From Patescibacteria group bacterium (GTDB lineage: Bacteria > Patescibacteria > Paceibacteria > Paceibacterales > UBA10102), in the NCBI GenBank assembly GCA_024239055.1, contig JANBVJ010000001.1:496001-560000 (forward strand): a stretch of DNA of 64,000 nucleotides, given 5' to 3'. Position 1 is the stretch's first letter. Every line of letters begins with the position of its first letter. Below the pieces are notes generated by a model. That model made no database searches. It saw only the letters and a list, made by a program, of their open reading frames with translations, and was not told the DNA's origin. Shown here piece by piece: positions 15,865 through 22,577 of this stretch. Both the position numbers and the translations under genes were made by a program.

Positions 15865-16461
15865 GTGGAAATCGCAATAAACGGGGTTGACGGTGTAGGT
15901 AAATCAACTTTCATGGATGCGACCCTTTCCCACTTTGAGAGGGCCGGGGTACGAGTATCGGTAGTCGATCTTCCGTACTTTCGAAAGACTCACGGTTTCA
16001 GTCGGGTAAGCCCCTATCTGACTATTTGCGGAGAGTGGATAGAAACGCGTAGTCGCTTTCTCTTCGCAACATTCATGGTCTCCATGGCAGTTCTTTTCTT
16101 GTTTGCTAGGTGGCGGACACGGCGGGCACAAGTAGTGATTGTTGAGCATCATCCGCGAATTGCGATGATGCCGTATGCTCTGCTCTATGGTGGCCGTTTC
16201 GGTTTAGTTTTAGCTTCGGCTGTTCGAATTCTTTGGCCGAAGCCGGACTACCTCGTGCTCCTCACAGATGACCCGTGTGAAATTCAAAGGAGGGTTGTTT
16301 GCCGCGGTAGACGCGCGCAGTGGCGACAGTCAGTAGAACGACTGTCATTACTCCAGCAACATATGCTGGAAGCAACAAGGGAGTTTCCGCGAAGTTATCT
16401 TGGGGTAAACATTAGTGCCAGCGAACTGCTCGAAAGTTTGAAGGCAGCGAAATTGCTCTAG
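15865..16461 (+). CDS. Thymidylate-kinase-like P-loop protein, probably acquired
   Basis: 198 residues. GVDGVGKST near residue 7 is the P-loop of thymidylate/nucleoside kinases; VVIVEHHPRIAM near 90 and VCRGRRAQWRQS near 150 fit the DR-type and LID regions of that fold, but the canonical DRY/LID sequences are not clear. A hydrophobic stretch (about 65-80) is unusual for the family. GTG start set by a very strong Shine-Dalgarno. The gene has its own promoter and a 10-bp terminator stem, and is more GC- and Arg-rich than its neighbours. It may be a phage- or plasmid-derived nucleotide or sugar kinase; substrate unknown. Confidence 0.6.
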   Translation: MEIAINGVDGVGKSTFMDATLSHFERAGVRVSVVDLPYFRKTHGFSRVSPYLTICGEWIETRSRFLFATFMVSMAVLFLFARWRTRRAQVVIVEHHPRIAMMPYALLYGGRFGLVLASAVRILWPKPDYLVLLTDDPCEIQRRVVCRGRRAQWRQSVERLSLLQQHMLEATREFPRSYLGVNISASELLESLKAAKLL

Positions 16462-16495
16462 GGGCGTCCATAAACTTGGATGCCCCTTTCTTTTT
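16461..16495 (+). terminator. Terminator of the kinase-like gene
   Basis: GGGGCGTCCA and TGGATGCCCC pair over 10 bp (one G-T) around TAAACT, followed by TTTCTTTTT. Confidence 0.9.
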
Positions 16496-16648
16496 GATGA
16501 TTTAAAAGAATAAAGAATTTGCCGCCAAAGAAAAACTTGAAATTGTCATTCGTATGGCTCCGTCGCCTTTCCGAATTTTTGCGGGGGACTTCCTCGCCGC
16601 CATAGGCGGCGAAAGCGGTTCGGACTAATTCAAGTATTCTGCATACAC

Positions 16649-16677
16649 AAAAACAACCCTATTTATGGGCTGTTTTT
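16649..16677 (-). terminator. Terminator of the 3D-domain protein gene
   Basis: On the minus strand AAACAGCCC and GGGTTGTTTT pair with one bulge around ATAAATA and run into TTTTTG. It could also stop plus-strand transcripts. Confidence 0.65.
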
Positions 16678-16680
16678 GAT

Positions 16681-17160
16681 TTAACTTCCGAGTATCTCTA
16701 CATCTACCAGCTTTGCTCCAAAGTTCTTGGCTTCTATATAAGATGGAAACCAGATGTCCACCTGATATTTTTTTCTGGGGTGCATTCTATCTTCTACGAT
16801 GAATACCTTTTCACCATAGAGTTCAGGCAACTTAATTCTTGTTCCTATAGGGACAAAGTTTGCTGCCACAATACCTTCTCTGACCCATGTACCTGAAGCC
16901 GTAATAAACGGAGTGCTATCTGTTTGGCTCTCCGTAGATGAGTATGCCGTCACCATTACTGGAATGGTTTTAACAACTCGTTCAGGTAATGTTGGTGCAA
17001 TGATAGGTAATAGAGTGTTGGTTTGCGAGAGCACTAACCTTTCTCCAATACTTGGAGGTTCGTCTAATGTAGTCTCTAATGGTCCTCCGGCAGCAGGTAT
17101 AATTGCCATAACTGAAAGAGAAATAGCAGCTGCCCCAATTTGTTTTGTAAGTGTTTTCAT
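16681..17160 (-). CDS. Secreted 3D-domain (RlpA/MltA-like beta-barrel) protein
   Basis: 159 residues. An N-terminal hydrophobic segment (about 8-26) is probably a signal peptide. The C-terminal half, from VMVTAYSSTESQTDSTPF to VDIWFPSYIEAKNFG, matches the 3D domain: TAYSS, ITASGTWV, GIVAAN, IPIGT-like VPIGTRI, and Asp in VEDRMHP and QVDIWF. The family has a double-psi beta-barrel and is tied to peptidoglycan cleavage or binding (for example the C termini of YabE/Rpf-like proteins). The Asp triad places it with likely muralytic members, but activity is not certain. Divergent from nrdR. Confidence 0.82.
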   Translation of the reverse strand: MKTLTKQIGAAAISLSVMAIIPAAGGPLETTLDEPPSIGERLVLSQTNTLLPIIAPTLPERVVKTIPVMVTAYSSTESQTDSTPFITASGTWVREGIVAANFVPIGTRIKLPELYGEKVFIVEDRMHPRKKYQVDIWFPSYIEAKNFGAKLVDVEILGS

Positions 17161-17260
17161 ATATTGTCTTTCTTACTCAGACATTCAGCTAGTATATACC
17201 ATGTAAAGTGGAAAGTCAAGGTGTTGTACCGCATGTCTGATTTTATCCACAAAAGATGAT

Positions 17261-17289
17261 TTGACACTTTTTTCCCATCCCATTACAAT
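17261..17289 (+). promoter_or_regulatory. Promoter of nrdR
   Basis: TTGACA at 17261-17266, a 17-base spacer and TACAAT at 17284-17289. Transcription would start near 17296, just before the inverted repeat at 17305-17337. Confidence 0.7.
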
Positions 17290-17304
17290 AGGACTTACCT
17301 TTGT

Positions 17305-17337
17305 TGTTGTATAGGGTGAAAGTGCTACTATACAACA
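17305..17337 (+). promoter_or_regulatory. 10-bp inverted repeat upstream of nrdR
   Basis: TGTTGTATAG and CTATACAACA are perfect inverted copies separated by 13 bases, placed between the promoter and the nrdR start. It could be an operator (NrdR regulates its own and other nrd genes in many bacteria) or a leader hairpin. It does not match the usual 16-base NrdR box well, so the regulator is open. Confidence 0.5.
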
Positions 17338-17355
17338 TATTGACATTTAAAGCAC

Positions 17356-17805
17356 ATGAATTGTCCAATTTGTCAAGGTGAAACTAAAGTAGTGAACTCG
17401 CGCCCTGGAGATCAGGGGCGTTCTATACGGAGACGTCGCGAGTGCTTGAAGTGCCGCCAGAGGTTTAGCACATACGAGAAGATATCCCTTATTGACTTTC
17501 AAGTACGAAAGTCAGACGGTAAAAAAGAGCCCTATTATCGACATAAGCTAGAAGGTGGATTAAGAAAGGCTTTGGATCGACGTCCTGTAGCTGAGAAAGA
17601 GTTTCAGAAGCTTCTCTTTACAATTGAGAACGATATCTTCAATCTTGAAAAGGAGACAGTATCCACTGAGCAGATTGGACGCATTGTACTTACCCACTTA
17701 AGAGAAATGGACAAGGTAGCATATCTAAGATTCGCGTCCATTCACCGAAACTTTAGAAGTCCTAGGGAGTTTGAGAGGGAGATTCAAAAACTTGAAAAGG
17801 CCTGA
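17356..17805 (+). CDS. nrdR: Transcriptional repressor NrdR
   Basis: 149 residues, full family length. A zinc ribbon (CPIC at 3-6, CLKCRQRF near 34) is followed by an ATP-cone domain (about 49-139) starting with VRKSDGKKEPY. NrdR senses ATP/dATP and represses ribonucleotide reductase genes, and the nrdJ gene follows directly. A 10-bp inverted repeat sits in its own leader, in line with autoregulation. Confidence 0.97.
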   Translation: MNCPICQGETKVVNSRPGDQGRSIRRRRECLKCRQRFSTYEKISLIDFQVRKSDGKKEPYYRHKLEGGLRKALDRRPVAEKEFQKLLFTIENDIFNLEKETVSTEQIGRIVLTHLREMDKVAYLRFASIHRNFRSPREFEREIQKLEKA

Positions 17806-17893
17806 TACATCATACATCCTCCATTCTGTTACACGAGAGGTGGAATGGAGTGGAGGGTGTGTGCACATACTAACTATTTAATATTGTCACGTT
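17806..17893 (+). promoter_or_regulatory. Leader of nrdJ with inverted repeats
   Basis: TCCATTC (17820-17826) and GAATGGA (17843-17849) can pair, and CCTCCA can alternatively pair with TGGAGG further right, giving two exclusive folds. The leader is only 88 bases, too short for a standard cobalamin riboswitch, and lacks an obvious B12 box. Role unknown. Confidence 0.35.
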
Positions 17894-20329
17894 ATGTTGC
17901 AATTTTCAGCAGATCGCAGAGGAGACGTTAACGAGCAGTTTTCAGAGAATGCATTAAAGATAATGAGAAAGCGTTATCTTTTAGAGCACAAAGACAAAAC
18001 TCAAGAAGAGCCAGCTGATCTTTATGCCAGAGTTGCTGGTGCTGTTGCTGATGTCGAAAAGAAGTACGGCAAGGACGAAGAATTTGTAGCTAAAACTACC
18101 AAGGACTTTTTTGATATTATGGCATCCAAGGAGTTTACTCCTGCCGGACGAACGCTTACTAATGCGGGAACCGAGACTTCCTTGATTGCAAACTGTATTG
18201 TTCTTCCAATCCACGATTCTATGGAGAGTATCTTTCAGACAATGAAAGATGCCGCTTTATTGCAGCAGGCAGGATCTGGACTTGGCTTTGACTTTTCTGA
18301 GCTGCGGCCGGCTTACTTTATTACAAAGCGCTCTCGTGGACGCTCTTCAGGTCCAGTATCATTTCTAAGGGTATATGATGCGGCTTTCGGCACCATTAAG
18401 CAGCAGGGACGACATGGGGCTAACATGGCTATGATGCGAGTAGACCATCCAGATATACTGGACTTTATTCGGTGCAAAAAACAGGAAGGTCAGATTCGTA
18501 ACTTTAATATCACAGTCACAATGACAGATGAGTTTATGGAGCAACTTCAGGAGAATCCTGATCAGTTGTGGCATGGAACATTTAAAGGAGAAAAATACAA
18601 GCCTCAAAATGTATTACGTTATCCTAATGGTGCGGTAAAGGGATCAGAAGAAATAGATATTACGGTTGGGGAATTGTACAACGAGTTAGTTGAGTCTGCC
18701 TGGAATAATGGGGAACCCGGCATTGCATTTATTGATACGGTCAATAAAACGAATCCCCTGCCTGGCTTGGGTCCCGTTGCGTCTTCTAATCCGTGCGGTG
18801 AGCAGTTTCTTCATCCGTATGATAACTGCAATCTAGGTTCTATTAATTTGGAACGTTTTGTTAAAGACGGAGAGATTGACTGGGAGCGTCTGCGCTTTGT
18901 GACTGTTGCTGCAACAAGAATGCTAGATAATGTTATTGATCTTTTTGAATTTCCTATACCCCAGGTCACGGAGTTGGCTTTAAAGAATAGGAGGGTTGGT
19001 CTTGGTATAATGGGATTTGGAGACATGCTTTATCAGTTGGATATTCCATATAATTCAGTTAAAGGAGTTGAGTTAGCAGAAAAGGTAATGGGATTTATTC
19101 AGGCGGTATCTCACGAGGCATCAGAGAAATTGGGAGATGAGAAAGGATCTTTTCCAAATTATGACAAGTCAATATTTGCAGAAAGCGGAAGGAAGCGCAG
19201 GAATGCAGCCCTTACAACCGTGGCTCCAACAGGTTCTATTTCTATGATGTTTGATGTATCCTCTGGTATTGAGCCCATCTTTGCCTTAGCCTACGTTATG
19301 CAAGATAAAGACGGCCAGCAGTATCGCTATTTTAACAGGTACTTTGAGAAGGCTTTAGATGAACTTCAACTAAGCCAAGAGGAGAAGAACGGGATTATGG
19401 AGGAGGTTATTGAAAAGGGAAGTATTCAGCATTTAGAATCTCTTCCAAAGGAACTGAGGGATGTATTTGTAGTTGCAATGGATATTTCAGGGGGGGATCA
19501 TATGAAAATGCAGGCTGCCTTTCAGAGGCACGTGGATAACTCAATCTCAAAGACCATTAATTTTCCTAATTCAGCTACAAAAGAGGATATTGCCAAGAGT
19601 TTTATTTCTGCTTGGAAGCTGGGATGTAAATCATCTACCGTTTATCGAGACGGAAGCAGAGTTATTCAAGTTCTAAATATTGGAAATGGAGATAATGTAG
19701 TCTCTATTACAGAAGATCCTACAAAGCAGTTAGAAAAGACTTCAGTTCAGAATAAAACTGAGAAGATAGAAGAGAACCCAGTTGAAGAGAAAATAGAAAA
19801 GAAAGGTTCTGGAATTGTTCCCAGAGAACGCCCTGATGTCATGACTGGAAAGACGTATCGCATGAAGACAGGGTATGGGAATTTATATGTTACGGTAAAC
19901 AATGACGAAAAAGGAGTTCCATTTGAGATCTTTGCAACTATTGGCAAGTCAGGAGGATTCTTTCAAGAGCAGTCAGAAGCTATATGTCGCATGGTCTCCC
20001 TATCTTTAAGATCTGGCATTGATGTAAAAGAGGTAGTGGACAACTTAAAGGGTATTCGAGGTCCTTCCCCTATACTTACAGGTAAGGGCATGGTTCTTTC
20101 TTTGCCGGATGCCGTAGGGCAGATATTAGAAGAGCACGTTACAACAACAAGTAAGATTCAGGAAGTTATTGAACGACCCGAAAACCAGGAGGTTCTTCCC
20201 TTTGAGCAAAAAGATCAGTCCATAGCTGACTATGGTTTTATGCCAGGATGTCCTGATTGTGGCTCACCACTTGCTATGTCAGAAGGTTGCATCTCTTGTA
20301 AGTCTTGCGGCTTTAGCAGATGCGGATAA
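17894..20329 (+). CDS. nrdJ: Adenosylcobalamin-dependent (class II) ribonucleotide reductase
   Basis: 811 residues. Makes deoxyribonucleotides using a B12-derived radical. The catalytic core shows NCIVLP and SNPCGEQ, with C301 as the expected thiyl-radical cysteine, NCNLGSINL and the APTGSISM phosphate loop (VAPTGS). A TSCPD domain follows (about 655-735, TGKTYRMKTGYGNLYVT), and the C terminus carries GCPDCG and CKSCGFSRCG, the zinc/redox cysteines. No nrdB-type small subunit is nearby, as expected for class II. Downstream of nrdR, and its stop directly abuts the ATG of the membrane protein at 20330. Confidence 0.96.
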   Translation: MLQFSADRRGDVNEQFSENALKIMRKRYLLEHKDKTQEEPADLYARVAGAVADVEKKYGKDEEFVAKTTKDFFDIMASKEFTPAGRTLTNAGTETSLIANCIVLPIHDSMESIFQTMKDAALLQQAGSGLGFDFSELRPAYFITKRSRGRSSGPVSFLRVYDAAFGTIKQQGRHGANMAMMRVDHPDILDFIRCKKQEGQIRNFNITVTMTDEFMEQLQENPDQLWHGTFKGEKYKPQNVLRYPNGAVKGSEEIDITVGELYNELVESAWNNGEPGIAFIDTVNKTNPLPGLGPVASSNPCGEQFLHPYDNCNLGSINLERFVKDGEIDWERLRFVTVAATRMLDNVIDLFEFPIPQVTELALKNRRVGLGIMGFGDMLYQLDIPYNSVKGVELAEKVMGFIQAVSHEASEKLGDEKGSFPNYDKSIFAESGRKRRNAALTTVAPTGSISMMFDVSSGIEPIFALAYVMQDKDGQQYRYFNRYFEKALDELQLSQEEKNGIMEEVIEKGSIQHLESLPKELRDVFVVAMDISGGDHMKMQAAFQRHVDNSISKTINFPNSATKEDIAKSFISAWKLGCKSSTVYRDGSRVIQVLNIGNGDNVVSITEDPTKQLEKTSVQNKTEKIEENPVEEKIEKKGSGIVPRERPDVMTGKTYRMKTGYGNLYVTVNNDEKGVPFEIFATIGKSGGFFQEQSEAICRMVSLSLRSGIDVKEVVDNLKGIRGPSPILTGKGMVLSLPDAVGQILEEHVTTTSKIQEVIERPENQEVLPFEQKDQSIADYGFMPGCPDCGSPLAMSEGCISCKSCGFSRCG

Positions 20330-20866
20330 ATGAAATATCTTCCACTTCTCTTTCTTCTTGTTTTTACTGTAGCTGCTATTATTTTACGCCTGATTCCCCA
20401 TCCAGCTAACTTTGCTGCCATTGCAGCTTTAGCTTTGTTTACTGGAACCTACTGTGTTAAATTCTCAAAATGGTGGCTTCTGGCTCCTCTAGCTGCTATG
20501 GTTGTATCTGATATTTTTATTGGTACGTATGACTTCAGGATAATGGCTGCGGTTTATGGCAGCTTTTTGGTTGTAGGACTAATTGGTATTGTTGTGGCAA
20601 AACACAAGCGAGTAGGGTCTATATTACTTTCTAGTGTGACAGCCTCCATACTCTTTTATCTTACAACCAACTTTGCCGTATGGATGTTCGGCACACTTTA
20701 TCCTCTTACCTTTGAGGGCTTGATGGCTTCATATGTTATGGCGCTTCCATTCTTTCGTAATACCTTTCTCGGAGATTTATTTTACGTAAGTGTGTTCTTT
20801 GGAGTATATGAGTTTGCTGTGGCCGTACTACCTTCGTTGAAATCTATAAAAGTAAGAACAATATAA
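20330..20866 (+). CDS. Six-helix membrane protein, DUF6580-like; candidate vitamin (cobalamin) S-component
   Basis: 178 residues with about six hydrophobic helices. RLIPHPANFAAIAALALFTGTY near the N terminus and LAAMVVSDIFIGTYD near 60 resemble DUF6580-type proteins and, in general design, the small substrate-binding S components of ECF vitamin transporters. The ATG touches the nrdJ TAA without a gap, so the two are translated from one mRNA. Because NrdJ needs adenosylcobalamin and no B12 synthesis genes are seen here, a role in cobalamin uptake is a sensible hypothesis, but direct evidence is lacking. One Cys (Tyr-Cys-Val near 43) follows the first helix pair. Confidence 0.6.
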   Translation: MKYLPLLFLLVFTVAAIILRLIPHPANFAAIAALALFTGTYCVKFSKWWLLAPLAAMVVSDIFIGTYDFRIMAAVYGSFLVVGLIGIVVAKHKRVGSILLSSVTASILFYLTTNFAVWMFGTLYPLTFEGLMASYVMALPFFRNTFLGDLFYVSVFFGVYEFAVAVLPSLKSIKVRTI

Positions 20867-20867
20867 C

Positions 20868-20893
20868 AAAACCCCCTTATGCGGGGGAATTTT
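20868..20893. terminator. Bidirectional terminator between the nrd operon and the tRNA-Gly string
   Basis: CCCCC-TTATGC-GGGGG flanked by AAAA on the left and AATTTTG on the right, usable from both sides. Confidence 0.8.
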
Positions 20894-20898
20894 GTTTT

Positions 20899-20972
20899 TG
20901 GAGCGAGTGAAGGGAATCGAACCCTCGTACTCTGATTGGCAACCAGATGCACTACCACTGTGCTACACTCGC
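20899..20972 (-). tRNA. tRNA-Gly(GCC)
   Basis: Minus strand. Acceptor GCGAGTG/CACTCGC, anticodon loop TTGCCAA, encoded CCA (20899-20901). Just upstream of its 5' end the 12-base block GCTACACTCGCG is duplicated in tandem. Confidence 0.95.
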
Positions 20973-20997
20973 GGCTACACTCGCGATGTTCTCTTTG

Positions 20998-21069
20998 TGC
21001 CACGGGGGTGAATTGAACACCCGACTCGAGGCTCTTCAAGCCCCAGCTCTACCACTGAGCTACCGTGGC
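20998..21069 (-). tRNA. tRNA-Phe(GAA)
   Basis: Minus strand. Acceptor GCCACGG/CCGTGGC, anticodon loop TTGAAGA, discriminator A, no encoded CCA. Confidence 0.94.
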
Positions 21070-21070
21070 A

Positions 21071-21146
21071 TGGTGGGCGGTATAGGATTCAAACCTATGG
21101 CCTCCTCGGTGTAAACGAGGCGCTCTATCAGCTGAGCTAACCGCCC
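21071..21146 (-). tRNA. tRNA-Val(TAC)
   Basis: Minus strand. Acceptor GGGCGGT/ACCGCCC, anticodon loop TTTACAC in stem CCTCG/CGAGG, encoded CCA (21071-21073). One base separates it from tRNA-Phe. Confidence 0.95.
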
Positions 21147-21157
21147 TTGTTTCTATG

Positions 21158-21240
21158 TGCGGACGAGAGGATTCGAACCTCCACGGGAATAATCCCACTG
21201 GCCCCTCAAGCCAGCGCGTCTACCATTCCGCCACGTCCGC
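21158..21240 (-). tRNA. tRNA-Leu(GAG)
   Basis: Minus strand. Acceptor GCGGACG/CGTCCGC, anticodon loop TTGAGGG in stem CTGGC/GCCAG, long variable arm, no encoded CCA. Its 5' end lies 8 bases after the rplS stop. Confidence 0.94.
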
Positions 21241-21248
21241 AAATATTG

Positions 21249-21752
21249 TTAAGCCTCTTTCTTCTCTTCTTTTTTAGGAGTTTCCTCTTTCTTTTCTGCT
21301 TCTACTGGCTTTTCTTCAGTAGTGGTTTCTTCTTTCTGTTCTGGTTCTTTTTGAGGCGTTTCTTCTGGAGCTTTCTCTTCCTCTGGCTCCTCGAATACCA
21401 GACCTACGGATTCCGCTTTTAGTCGTGCCTTTCTACCCTTTGCATTTCTTAGATAGTAGAGCTTGGCTCTTCTTACCTTAGCTCTGTTGATTACCTCTAT
21501 TTTTTCAAGCACGGGTGAGTGAAGGGGAAATGTTCTCTCTACTCCATACCCTTTGCTTACTCTTCTTACAGTGATAGTTGCTGTAGGCCCTGAGCCATGT
21601 TTGTGGGCCAGGACTACTCCTTCAAAGACCTGGATTCGTTCCCTATCGCCTTCTTTAATCTTTTGGTGTACACGAACTGTATCTCCGGGTCTAATATCTG
21701 GGGTTGTTTTTTTCACCTGTGTTTTTTCAAATGTAGCTAACTTTTCGTTCAT
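21249..21752 (-). CDS. rplS: Ribosomal protein L19 with a charged C-terminal tail
   Basis: 167 residues; the L19 core (about 1-113) contains RPGDTVRVHQKIKEG, ERIQVFEGVVLAHK and RRAKLYYLRNAKGRKARLK. A further roughly 50 residues of Glu/Lys/Pro repeats follow; L19 is normally about 115-120 residues, so this tail is an unusual extension, likely disordered. The ATG overlaps the end of the rluD-like gene by 4 bases. Four tRNAs continue on the same strand, so rplS sits inside a mixed mRNA/tRNA transcript. Confidence 0.95.
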   Translation of the reverse strand: MNEKLATFEKTQVKKTTPDIRPGDTVRVHQKIKEGDRERIQVFEGVVLAHKHGSGPTATITVRRVSKGYGVERTFPLHSPVLEKIEVINRAKVRRAKLYYLRNAKGRKARLKAESVGLVFEEPEEEKAPEETPQKEPEQKEETTTEEKPVEAEKKEETPKKEEKKEA

Positions 21753-22423
21753 GATAATTTCTTGAGTATTTCATTCAGATCTTTTGGAAGCTCAGAAGTG
21801 AATTCTTCTATGGTGTCGTTTGGAAACGGAATTCTCAGAGAAGAGGCATGAAGGAAGTGCCTGTTTAATCCTTCTGGCGTAGGCTGTCCTTTAAAGCCGT
21901 ACATCTTGTCTCCTGCGAGTGGGTGACCAATAGAAGCTAAATGTACTCGTATCTGATGCTTCCTTCCTGTTTTAGGTTTTACCTCCAATAGAGTGTAATC
22001 TTCAAACCTTTGGAGTACGCGATACGCAGTTTCAGCTTCTCGCTTCCCTTTGGCTTTGGGATCTGCTGGAAGAAATACCTTTTGTTTTCTTCTGTCAGAG
22101 GGAGCTCTCCCCAAGAGGGTTGTGATGCTTCCCTCCTCCTGTTTCACTTTGCCCACCACAAGACAGATGTAGGTTTTCTCAACCTTTCTCTGCTTGAACT
22201 GTTCTTGAAAGAACTTAAATGACTCTGGTGTTTTAGCAACCAGCAAGAGTCCTGACGTATCTTTATCCAGACGATGGACAATACCATATCTCATTTCCTC
22301 TCCCAGCTCCTTTTGTTCAGGAATCTGGTTAATTAGCAGATTTGGTATATCAGATACAGACAGAGCAGCTGGTTTATCCAACACGAGCACTATATCATTC
22401 TTTGAGAGTATTTTCAATAGCAT
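21749..22423 (-). CDS. RluA/RluD-family pseudouridine synthase without S4 domain
   Basis: 224 residues. HRLDKDTSGLLLVAK near 50 holds the catalytic Asp in the family motif HRLDxxTSG; VKPKTGRKHQIRVHLASIGHPLAGD near 160 is motif III. The usual N-terminal S4 RNA-binding domain is absent and the protein starts right at the catalytic domain, so the exact target rRNA or tRNA site cannot be named. The ATG lies only 4 bases after the 3' end of tRNA-Val(GAC), so tRNA trimming would leave a nearly leaderless mRNA. Confidence 0.9.
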   Translation of the reverse strand: MLLKILSKNDIVLVLDKPAALSVSDIPNLLINQIPEQKELGEEMRYGIVHRLDKDTSGLLLVAKTPESFKFFQEQFKQRKVEKTYICLVVGKVKQEEGSITTLLGRAPSDRRKQKVFLPADPKAKGKREAETAYRVLQRFEDYTLLEVKPKTGRKHQIRVHLASIGHPLAGDKMYGFKGQPTPEGLNRHFLHASSLRIPFPNDTIEEFTSELPKDLNEILKKLS

Positions 22424-22427
22424 TTTG

Positions 22428-22501
22428 TGGGCAATACAGGACTTGAACCTGTGACCTCCTCAATGTCAATGAGACGCTCTAGCCAGCTGAGCTAATTGCC
22501 C
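22428..22501 (-). tRNA. tRNA-Val(GAC)
   Basis: Minus strand. Acceptor GGGCAAT/ATTGCCC, anticodon loop TTGACAT, discriminator A, no encoded CCA. It abuts tRNA-Ile(TAT) with no spacer and is followed 4 bases later by the rluD-like start codon. Confidence 0.95.
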
Positions 22502-22577
22502 TGGTGGGCCAGGCAGGATTCGAACCTGCAAACCGGCAAGATATAAGCTTGCTGCTCTACCATTGAGCTACTGGCCC
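22502..22577 (-). tRNA. tRNA-Ile(TAT)
   Basis: Minus strand. Acceptor GGGCCAG/CTGGCCC, D-arm GCTC/GAGC, anticodon stem GCAAG/CTTGC with loop CTTATAT, T-stem GCAGG/CCTGC, encoded CCA (22502-22504). Anticodon UAU reads AUA directly, a rare type in bacteria, which normally use a lysidine-modified CAU tRNA. The first 10 bases of the tRNA are also the last codons of ftsH. Confidence 0.92.

Noticed and set aside
17806..17893. Cobalamin riboswitch ahead of nrdJ
   Set aside because: The leader is only 88 bases and no B12-box core was recognised; kept only as a structured leader.
21147..21422. 91-residue Phe-rich ORF
   Set aside because: It is the antisense shadow of tRNA-Leu and the Glu/Lys tail of rplS.
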